A DNA stretch of 64,000 nt from Pleodorina starrii (Eukaryota > Chlorophyta > Chlorophyceae > Chlamydomonadales > Volvocaceae): the NCBI GenBank assembly GCA_030267565.1, contig BRXU01000023.1, forward strand, positions 1,277,001 to 1,341,000, given 5' to 3'. The notes under the pieces are model-generated. The model saw only the letters and a list, made by a program, of their open reading frames with translations, was not told the DNA's origin and ran no database searches. Made by a program: the position numbers and the translations under genes. Below are positions 34,908 through 45,920 of this stretch, piece after piece; positions within the stretch are counted from its first letter, which is position 1; the number at the start of each line of letters is the position of its first letter.

Positions 34908-35772
34908 GTCCGTGCCGCTGGCAGTTATCGGCAGGGACTAGTTGGGCTGAACCAAAGATGTTCAGGCTGCCAACTTGGCCTGCTAAACCTCTGGTCTGCG
35001 TCTGTAGCGAGTAGACTAGCGCAGAGAGAGCGCAACAACGTGCCCGGCAAGGTACCGGTGCCACAGCTCCCAACCGTCAAACTGGCAAAAACGCGCCGTG
35101 GTCTCCTGAGCTCTCCTATTTGACGGCAACCAACCAGGTGGCTCCTCAACGGCACAAATGATTTGTGCCTGTGGGCAGGCAGCCCAATTTGCCCATGTCG
35201 GCCGGCGGCCGAACCGCCGCTAAAGGAACGCTTACTCAGGAGTCCTCCCGCCGGGTCGCTGTGCTGCGCCGAGGGTACAATGTAAAGTCTTGTAGGGATT
35301 GGCGGATTGCTAGGACTTGGGGGGTACGTTCGCGGTGACTATCCCAATCGACGATGACGGAGGGTGCGCAATTATAGCTTCGTGATCTAGAGCGTTTTCA
35401 TGGATTCTGCATCACGGAAATCATAGCCGACAGTACTTCTATGACAGGTAACAAAACGCAAGGACATTTCGTCTTACTTTCACCCGCCTACCGAACGATG
35501 GCAAAGGTGGCGTATCGCGCAAGCCCGAATAAATGTATTATACCGAGCGTATGTCAAGGAATTCTTCTATTTGTGTTAGACCGTTTGTACGGGTCCAAAG
35601 CGAATTTCCGGACACAGCTTATACCGCAGGACGTGCCCTAACAGCATCCTTCTTTCAAAAGGAGTAGACGTACCGCGCTCCTTCAAATCCGCCTGATTAT
35701 CTAATCAATTCCCCGCGTAGATTCTCCAAGCGACTGAATTTACCTCATAGACGCCAACCGCAGACTGCCACA
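34908..35772. promoter_or_regulatory. Shared upstream region of two divergent genes (TRF4-like and HISG)
   Basis: These 865 bp separate the start codons of two divergently oriented genes and must contain both 5' UTRs and promoters. The HISG-proximal half is AT-richer, as is common just upstream of Chlamydomonas starts. No specific elements were identified. Confidence 0.5.
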
Positions 35773-38700
35773 ATGCAGACAGTCCTAGGTCGTCAGGTCA
35801 GCTCAGCTACATCATTCCGTAGCCAGGCGCTTTCGGCGGCGCCGGCGGTCGCTCGTGGCCATGCCGCTCGCCCTCGCCACCTGGTCGTGTCGGCCAGCTT
35901 GACGCGGAGGCCCGAGGACGAAGTCCTTGGCGGAAAGCCGCTGATGAACAGCATGGACGATGAGGCGTCCAATGCGCTGGGTGGTAAGTCCGTCCTTATG
36001 GAATCGACAATTGGGAAAGGCGACCGTCGGCGGCGGCCTTAATTTGGGACGAATCTGGCGCCCAAGCGCGACGATCGCGCCTCCTCTACTATCGGGGAAG
36101 AAGGCATTGCGGATTGCGCGCAGCAGCGGGGCAGCTCTCCCGACGATTGCGGGGATGGCCAGGTCAATCACTCGCGAACTGGGTCGGCCGAGGGCGCGTG
36201 ACGAGCGCCTGCGAAACGCGACGCGACGCGCGCGCGCCTTCCGGAGGAAATTCGCCGGTTTTGGCGGCCCGCCCGGAAGCGTTACACGTCCTGGCAGCGT
36301 CGGGGGGCCCAAAACCCCACACTGCGCGGGCGACGCCGCCGCGCGGCTGCCTCCGCACCCACGCATCCGCCTCAGTTGCGCGTCCGGGGTAGCTTGCGCT
36401 CCGCTCGCGTGACGCCAACGGCCGCGTCCCCCCAAGCGGCCGATTCTCCTCATTTGGGTTGCGGCGCCGGCACACCGGCACACGGGCACAGTGCCCGGCA
36501 CAGTGCCTCTGCACTGCGGGGGCGGTCACAGTGGCGGGTGGCGGGGAGGTGGCGCCGCGGCCGCAGTCGCCGCGCCCCCTCCCACGAAGGAAGGAAGCCA
36601 TCTGGGTCGTCGCTGACGCCTCTCGGCCCCCCTCGCCCACCTCCCCCCGGGCAGTGGTCTTTTTCACGGGAAGCCCCGCCCCCGCGCGCCCCCTTGCTGC
36701 CTCCCTTTTTCCCTCCCGCCACATTCCTCCTGCGCCCCATCCGTCCGCCCTTTCCCCTCCCCCTCCCGCTCCCGCACTCACGCCCCCGCTCCCGCACCCA
36801 CGCCCCGCAGCCGGCGCCGTGCAGTCGTACAAGCCGGCCCCCCGCAGCTCCCTGCGTATGGGTCTGCCCAGCAAGGGGCGCATGGCGGAGGACACCATGG
36901 ACCTACTCAAGGTGAGGGCGGGGGAGGGCCGGGGGAAGGGCCGGGGGAAGGGCCGGGGGAAGGGCGGGGGAGGGGCGAGTGCGGGAGAGGGGGAAGGGCC
37001 GGGGGAAGGGCGGGGGAGGGGCGAGTGCGGGAGAGGGGGAAGGGCGGGGCGAGTGCGGGAGAGGGGCGGGGCGAGTGCGGGAGAGGGGCGGGAGAAGGGG
37101 AGGGGCGGGTCTGAGAGTGTAGTGTGTGTGTGTCATTGGGCGAGTCGTTGGGCGGTGTGGAGTGGAGCGGGGAGGGCCCTTTGCGGGTCGGGGCGTTTGG
37201 GGGCCTGGTGCGTTGCTCGCGGTGAGTCGAGTTGCGGGTTGGGACTGCCGGCCGGGGTGTGGCTGGGCTGGGCTTCTGCAGAGAGGGCAATGGGCGGGGC
37301 GGGGCTGGGTGGGTGAGGCCGCTGGGGTGGGTGAGGCGGGTGTGCTGGGTGTGCTGGGGTCGGGTGGGGTGGGGTGGGGTGGGTCGGGTATTCACGGGGG
37401 CGGAGGGGACCCGAGGAGATGCCGGGAAACGCGAGTCTGAGGGGCGGGACGGAGTGGGGGAAGGGAGTGTCCTTTGCGGGCACAGGGTTTCGATGTTTTT
37501 TTTGGGGGGAGGGGGGTATTTTCGGGGTTCGGGATACCGTATTCAGGGGTGTTTAGGGCTGCTTTGGGCGCGTCTTTGGGGGCTTGCGGCTGGCGGGAGG
37601 GTCACACGAGACCCGGGGGGTCGAGTGGGGATGTGGGCCGCTGCCGCTGAGCCGCGGATCAGCGCTTGGCGCTCTGGGGCCCTCACATCCTCACCCCCCG
37701 GGTTGGGGTGGGGTGGGGTGGGGTGGGGTGTTTTTTTGGGGTGTTTTTTGGGAGGCCTGTCCGGGGGGCTGGGGCGACACCCTCTCTCTCTCTCCCTCTC
37801 TCCCTGTCTCTCTCTCCCTCTCTAGGGGGTAAACGGGTTATGCCGTCATCTAGGCGAGCAAGGGCTAGGACTGGGGCTGGGACTGGCTACCGACTGTTTC
37901 CCTTTGGGGCGTGGGGAGGGGAGGGCCGCTGGGGCGGGACGGAGACGGGGAGGGGAGTGGGTGAGGGGGTGGGGGGGGAAGGAGTTGGGCGGCACTCGGT
38001 GCACTGCGTCCGGAACCGGACCCGGCGGGAAGGAGGAAGGGACCCTTGGGGGGGGGGAGGAGGCAGGAGGGAGATGGAGGTAGCTGAGCAGCCCAGCCAG
38101 AGTGCAAAGTCGCAATGTCGCAATTTCTGGTTTTTACCCCCACCCTCACCCCTCCGCCAGCACCACCGCCGCCGCGACCTACACACATACACACACATAC
38201 ACGCGTGCGCGCACGTTCCGACCCGCGCCTTCTCCCTTCTTCCCCCCCCCGGAAAAGTTTGGGAATGGGTGGGATAACATTAACAGTTCCGGAGGTTCAG
38301 CGGCTGTCGCAGCTTGATCATCAACGTCCGCAGTGACTCATTATTTTATAAAGGAGCATATCACTCCCTGAACCCCCCCCCCGCCCACAGGACTGCGCCC
38401 TGTCGGTGTACAAGCCCAACCCCCGCCAGTACGTGGCCAAGATCCCGCAGGTGAGATCCAGATCTGGGCGAGATCCAGATCTGGATCTGGGTTTTTGTAT
38501 TTTGGGGGCCTCCTAGGAGAGGCCGGGTCGATCTGGGCCGCGATCTTGAGGTTTCCTAGGGGTGGGCGAGTCTCCAGGGGGGGAGGGCACACCCAGCGTT
38601 GTGGGCAGATGGAATCAGAAGATCCTGAAGAACTAAAAGCGCGAGGAACCGTGGGTCGTGACATCCGATATGGAGGGGGCTCCGGGCGCAGAGGAACCCC

Positions 38701-40955
38701 CGGCGTCCGGGCCTGTGCGACCGGGGGAAACGGGATTTGGGACGCTGTGGGATTTGGACGATGCGCTTCCGTGCGGTTTGGATCCAAAACACGTCGTTAG
38801 ACGTCTGCTTATATACCCGCTGCTCAGCCTGCCATACTCCTCTCTCCCCCACCCCCCTCTTTACGTCCGCAGGGCTTCTTGTTTCATTGTTGCAAATTCA
38901 CTCTTCAAACCCCCCTCTTTACCCTCCTTTCCACGGCTTCTCCTTCCCTTCCCACCCCCCTCCCCCTCGCCCCCCCGCCCCCCTCCCCCTCGCCTCCCCT
39001 CCCCCTCGCCCCCCCGCCCCCCTCCCCCTCGCCTCCCCGCCCCAGATCCCCGGACTGGAGGTCTGGTTCCAGCGCGCCTCGGATGTGGTCCGCAAGCTGC
39101 GTTACGGCGACATTGATCTGGGCATTGTGGGCACGGACATGTTTCAGGAGCTGACGGACGGCGACCCAGATCTGGTGGTGTGCCACGAGGCGCTGGGCTT
39201 TGGACAGTGCCACCTGGCGCTGGGCGTGCCGATGACGGGTGGGTAAGGGGGAGGGGGAGGGGAGGGGGAGGGTGGGTGGGTGGGTGGGTGGGTGGGTTGG
39301 CGATGGCCCAGTGGGGTGGTGGTGGGGGGAAAGGAGGGTTGAAGGCGCGGGGGTTTGGAACATGGGCTGGGGGCTTAGGAACATGCTGAGGGTTGGGGGG
39401 AATGTAAAAGAGGAGGGCGGTGTGGGGGGGGGGAGTAAAAGGTGGGGGCTGGCTTAGGTCTGGACTGGGCGGGGCTGGGGGTTCCGGCGGTGGGGGGGGG
39501 GTAAAAAGAAGATACCGTACCGCAGCGAAGGGACGGAGACGGCGTCAGCGAACGGGGGGGGTTGCTGGATTGGCGTGCGTGAGGATTTGGGTTTTAGGGT
39601 TGGAAGGACGATTTACGAACCGCAGCGGAGGGGGGTCTCCCGCGGAACCACCCCTCCCGCCCCCCGCAACCCGCCGATGTGGTGTCACCCCCAGCGGATG
39701 GATACACCATAACGGCTACCCACGGGCGGGAGGGCGCGGCGGAGGGTGAGGGCTTGGCGGGGCGAGGCAGGGGGCGGGGGGCCGGGGGCGGGGGGGAGAT
39801 GGTTCAGCCGATGGCCTGGTGCCGCTCAGCCTAGCGCCCATGCTGGCTGAGGGTGGGGCGGGGGGTGGCTTTGGGTGCCGCTGTGGCTCTCTTGAAGGGG
39901 GGGTGGGGGTGGGGGGAGGCTAGATGGCCGCAGGTTGGCGCAGGTACGCGCTCGCACGTGCGGTTGCGGGCGGCATTTGATTTGGTCGCTCTGCGTGCAC
40001 GCGGCGTCACGTGGGTGGCCCAAGCTGGCCCAAGCGCACGTGGGTGGCGTGTAGAGAACGCTGACTGGTCACGTGATCGCGGGCGGGGTGGCGTTTTATA
40101 AGGGAAGGCGCGAAAAGGAGGGGGAGCTTTGATGAGAAAGGGGCGCAGTTAACAGTAGGAGGGGGGGGGCTGGTGCGGTGGCAGCAGCGGAGGCAGCAGC
40201 GGTGGAATGGAGGGTATGTTCGTGTAAGGGGGGTATTCGGGTCGAGGTCAGGTCGGGAAGGGTTGGGTTGGCCCCCCGAGCAATTCGCTCGCGCCGCAGG
40301 GAAACGAGCTGTGCGTCGGGGCTATGCTTCGGGAACACCGGGCGGGGGGAGGGGAGGGGGAGGGGAGGGATCCGCAAGGAGGCCGAACCACCGCAGCGAA
40401 CTACCGGTAACTGACGCGACGAGGAGAGAGGGGGGGGGCGGGAGAGACAGGGGACCCGCAGCGAAGCAACCGAGGTGACGGTGGCGCCCGGGGGAGGGAG
40501 GGGGAGAGATGGGGCGGTCGGCGGTCGGCGGTGTGGGGTGCCTGCCTAACCGCCCGCCAAGAAGCTCTGCGACACTGGCTGCTGCTGCTGCTGCTGTGGC
40601 GAGTACGGCAGCAGTCCGCAGCCACGTGTTCTGGGGCCTGCTCCGCTGCTCGCCGCCGCCGCAGGTAGCGCAGATTTCGGGCGCGCTGCTGCTGCGAACT
40701 CGGCGGCGCAAGGCACGGGCCGTGTTCGCAGCAGCAGCGCGCCCAAAATCTGCGCTGCCTGCGGCGGGGAGCTGCGCCGGGGGGATGCGGGGGCCGTGGC
40801 GGGCTGAGGGATGGCGGGGGGGGGCATGGGGCTGCAACCTGTACCTCATTCGCACACTCCACTCACCCCGTCTCCCCCCGCCCGCCCCACCCCGTCGTTC
40901 TCCCCCGCTGCAACGCACGCACACACACGCGCGCACACACACACACGCGCGCACA

Positions 40956-40994
<39 letters not shown>

Positions 40995-43900
40995 GCACGC
41001 ACGCACGCGCGCGCAGGCAAGTTTGCGGACATCACCTCCCTGGAGCAGCTCCGCGACATGCCCGACTGGACTCCCGACACGCCGCTGCGCGTGGTGACGG
41101 GCTACCACAACATCGCCCGCCGCTTCTTCGCCAAGCACGGCTTCAAGCACGTGGTGCTGCTGAGTGCGGACGGAGCGCTGGAGGCGGCGCCCGCCATGGG
41201 CTCAGCGGATATCATCCTGGATCTGGTGGGTTGGGTGGGTGGGTGGGTGGGTGGGTGGCTGGGGGGGGGTAATGAGGAGGATTAGGTACCGGGCGGGTGG
41301 ATGGGTGAGTTGGGAAGATTACGGACCGCCGCGGAGGGCGGGTGGGCTGGGCGGTGCTGGCGCTTGGGAGGGTCCCTTCCAAGCGCCAGCGCCGCCAGTG
41401 CCACAGGGGGGGTGGCACTGGGGAGGGGGTGGTGGTGGTTGGGTCCTGGGCGGACGGGTGGTGATTGGGGCTGGGGGGGCGCTGGGCGGGGAAACTTATC
41501 TTTTTAGGGCGGGCATTCCTCTAGAGAAAGGAGGTTCTCGCTTAATCGGAATGTCGGAAGGCGACTGGCAAGACAAGAAAAGAGGCGCGCATAGCAGCAG
41601 ACGGCGTTTGCACTGCGTGCCCAACGCAACGCGCGTCTAAAGAGTTAAAACGCAGCGACGGCCGGCTTGAGCTGAGCGGCCGGACCAGGCACAGGGGTTT
41701 TTGGTGGGCATGGGCATGGCAAGGCGGCTTAGACGAAAGGCGTACACAGAGAGCGCGCGAGCGTGCCGTGTGTGCGCTGCTGAAGCTGAGCGCTCGCTAG
41801 CGGCGGAAGGAATTTGAAGGCTTGGGCTTGCGCGTCTGGCACCTGACGTCAGCCCGGGGCGGCCCCCCGCTGCACTGCTTGGCCTTCCCGCTCCCATGGA
41901 TCCGCCCGCCGTGCGACAAGACCGACCCGAAAGTAAAAGCAAGCCGCGCTGCGCTGCACCCACCCGTCCCCCCTTGTATTTGTCGCTTGTATGTATCGAA
42001 CCTGCCCCGCCCCAGCTCGACCGCGCGCCGTCCCACCTCGCGCAGCTCGTCTCCCCGCTTGTTTGCTGCCCCGCTTGCTTTTTTATTTACAATGCCCTCT
42101 GGCAGTCCGCATTCAACAAAGCCCCTGTACATGTAGCTGCTTGCCGCTTGCACAGTGTGTTGCCCACAAGCCCGGTCCTGCACACGCACCCTACCCAAAG
42201 CCACATTTGCCCGCCCCGCCCCGCGGCCGTATCCCAGATGGCTAGTTAGTGGCGCCCTGCCCTGCTCGGCACACCACCCCATGGGCTGTCGCGGCACCTC
42301 TCTCCCCGCGAACGGCCGCACGCGGTCACGCCACGCCGCTCCAGCCACACAACCCCCCGCCCACGTGCATGCTGCCGCATCCATCCGCGCACCCTCAGCC
42401 CGTCAACGGCGCGGGATTGACCCATGAAGAACAGGGGATTATCGCGACTAGCCATACACGCAGGGTTGCCGCATAAGGGCCGGGATCATCTGCTGCAGCT
42501 GGGGGGGCCAAGGGTGTGGCCACGTGAACTTGACGCAATGACCACACATGCCGCTTGGGCGCGTACATTTTTCACACGAAATAGCGCGAGGGAGGAAGTT
42601 GGGCAAACAGACTCCCGGTACATGTTACACCGTGCGAGACGGAAGACCGCGTGTCTCCGTCACGACATGCTCGCCCCGTACACGTCCGCCCTTAGCGCAC
42701 ATCCCACACGGATGGGTCATCAGCTGTATCACCTGCTTTGAAAACGCAACGTACGACAAACGCGTCGAGGGTGACGGGCACATTCGATTTCCTCTCGCCC
42801 AGGAAGTTCAGCGAGCTCTAGCCGTTGGGCAGAGCCGCAGCGTCCGCCTGGATGCACTGCACACGCCCACGCCCCCCATCGTAAAGAAGTTAGCCGCAAA
42901 CGCCTGGTCACTAAACTCGTCGGTGCTCGTTGCACAACCGTGGGGTTTGCAACCCAGCTTGCGCGCTACGGGCGCCCCCTTAGGCCCTCTGTGGTCCTAA
43001 CATTGCAGCACTGCCTAAGAGCGCAACGTCTACGAAACATGTGTCTTCCTTTGCATTGTTGCGTTGCGTGAAGTGCATTGAGAAGAAACCTGGGCCACGA
43101 CGCTCAGCTCAGCAGCCAGCACACACCGTTACAGCACTAGATAGCCAACCACCGAAACAAACCAACCACCGAAACCCACATGCCAAAACCGCCGCTCCCC
43201 GCGCTCTCAGCTGCTGCTGCTGTTCGACTGCAGCTGGACCACGACGACGGTCATGTTGTCGCACCCCACGCCGCGGGCCTCCTTGGGGTCGCTCGCGAGG
43301 CAGGCGTCCAGCAGGGCGCAGGACGCCTGGCTGGGCGTCAGGCCCTGGTCCAGCCTAGCGCCCACGAAGTCCACAGCGTCCTGGTTAGTCATGACGTCCC
43401 AGACGCCATCGCAAGCCAAAATGAAGAACCGGTCCTCGGGCGACAGGGCAATTTTGCGGATGTCCGGCTGCGCTGTGATAATCTGGTCCTTGGCCGGAAG
43501 CTCCACGTTAGTTTTATATTTGAGGTCCCCAATCGCTCGGCTGAGGTTGAGGTTGCCGTTGACACGGCAGACCCCGCCGATCTCCGAGAGAAAGCCGCCA
43601 GCGGCAATGATGCGCGTGCGCTCGCCTTCCTGTGCTGGCTTGTGGTCCTCGCTAAGAGCCACAGCCTTGCCACCTCGGCTCAGAACACCACGGCTGTCGC
43701 CGGCGTTGGCGACGTACAGGTCGGTGCCAAACTTCACTGCCACAACGGCTGTGCAGCCTGCCTGCACCAGCTCCTCCTCGGAGCTCTCACTGTTCTCCTC
43801 CGCCTGGCCGCTGCCGCCTTCTCCCATATTGTTGCTGTTTCCACCCACGAAACGCTTGAGCTGGAACACGCGGCGAAGGAGATCCAGGGCGTCGGTGGTG

Positions 43901-45857
43901 GATACGCCACCCCCTTCGCCATCCCCGTCGTCCTCGTTGGACTCTTTGCTCTTCAGCTTATCCAGTTCCTCCGCATACCGCTGATCGCGAAGCATTTCAT
44001 CCTGCATGTCGGGAAAGTTTTGAGGTCGGCAGCAGGAAACATGCACTTTCGGAACTCCGGTAAGAAGCGGCTTCGCCAGGAAAATATCCCCAGCTTTGCG
44101 CTTGGGTAATAATACGCTCTCCGGTAGGTCCGAGATGCAAGTTTGCGGGCGCACCATTCGGTGGAAGACCTTGATGAGGCTGTCCTCCACGCTGCCCTTG
44201 CCAAACTCCTCCAGCCGCTGCAGCTCCGTGGACATATACTTCTGGCAAAACTTTGCTACCTCTGCGCCACCGTGCCCGTCGAAAACGCCGAAGACCGCTA
44301 CGTTGGGGTCGTTCGCGACGTTGACCTCGGCGAGGTGCGCGTCCTCCATGGTGCGGCGCCAGCCCTGCATAGCGCCGCCTCCGAATCGCAGGCCATGGCC
44401 ATCACCCTCAAAGACTTCCTTATCAGTAATAGGGGAGGAAAGGTAGGCTCCCATGGCGACAAACTAACGTAGAAAAAGTAACTAGGGCGGCAAAAATCGC
44501 GAAGTTCACCCCAAGGCCCGCACAACGGTCCTGCCCTCACAGTCCATGGTTCAGTTACAACCTGTGAACAGTGCTTGCGGTGTGCATCGGCCTTGCACAG
44601 TTTTCGAGACTCGGTACTTTGTTTGAGACGTGGTACGACAGCCGTACAGCCGCCTCACCCGTATGTCGCAATAATTGGATTATCTCCTCCATTGCTACGT
44701 GTTGCGATTCGCAGGTAGTCTGCTGCTTCAGGTACTCGTGCGGATTTTGTTAGTGTTCCAAGCAGTCTCCGCTTTCCGCTTGCTTGTGCTTCCGGAACTG
44801 GCACTTATCGCATATGCTAAAGCAGGATTTTGCGTGGGTTCTATAATTGTATTGCAAAGCTGGACAAACAGAGCGCGAATAAAAAGGGCGCGGCTTGCTC
44901 CAGAGCTAGCGGCCCCAACGCGCTTTGTGCGTTTACGTCCGATGATGATGCGCCGTCTAAGATGAAACACCGGTGATTTGAAATTTAAAGGCCCTCGCGC
45001 AAGGAAAGATCAGCCGTGCACGCTTTTGCCGGGACACACATGTAATGGCCTCTCCGGACTTTTCCGGAACGCTTGCCTACCTAACGCCCGTCCTAGGCTA
45101 GAAGCAGCCGAAGCCCGGGCAGGCCTGTCGATATTAAAACCCAGAAGCCGTAGCGCAAGCTTAACGGAGATAAGAGCTATTTGCCTCGAAGAAAAGAGGC
45201 CGGTGGCAACGGGGACGCGCAGTGAAGTACGATTTTTCCCACCGAACCTGCATCCGCAAAGCGGGTCTCCAGTACGTACCTGCCAGCGCACGTACCCGCC
45301 GGCGCATTCCGCAAGGCCCTATCCCACGCCCAAACCCAAACCCGAATCCGGACCAGAGCCAGTTCGACCCCAGACCCCGCAGCAATCAGGGAGGAGCAAC
45401 ACAGAGGCAGCGTCCGCCCACGCTGGTAGCGTCCTTCGCAGCTCCCGGAATCCCCGCTGCAGGTTGCGACATTGCGATGCGAGAATGGCATTCGTTGGTG
45501 GCGTTTTGGGAGATTGGAGAGAAGTACCGCGCCAGTTATTCTTTTTTGGGTCCACACTGAAATGACGACTCCCTCAAATGACGACTCCCTCAAATGTCGA
45601 AGGAACTGGCCAGGGCTCTCTCTTGGAGGTCGGGAGTTCCCCTTGTCCAGAGATTACCGAAACGCGGTGTCCAGAATGCCCTGGTCCGAAGCGAGCCCCC
45701 CCCCCCCCCAAAAAAAACTCCCCGGCAGAGGCTGTTGATGCCTGCCACCTGATTCTTACCCCTCCCTCCAATCTGTCGCTCTGCCCCCTGCTGCCCTGTC
45801 TGCCCCTGCCTCTGGCTCCCCCTCCCCCTGCGATTTTTTCTTTATACTCCCCCTGCC

Positions 45858-45920
<63 letters not shown>

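Noticed and set aside
41797..42384. 195-aa minus-strand ORF upstream of PP2C in HISG intron 5
   Set aside because: No motifs, no family resemblance, composition typical of random GC-rich frames.
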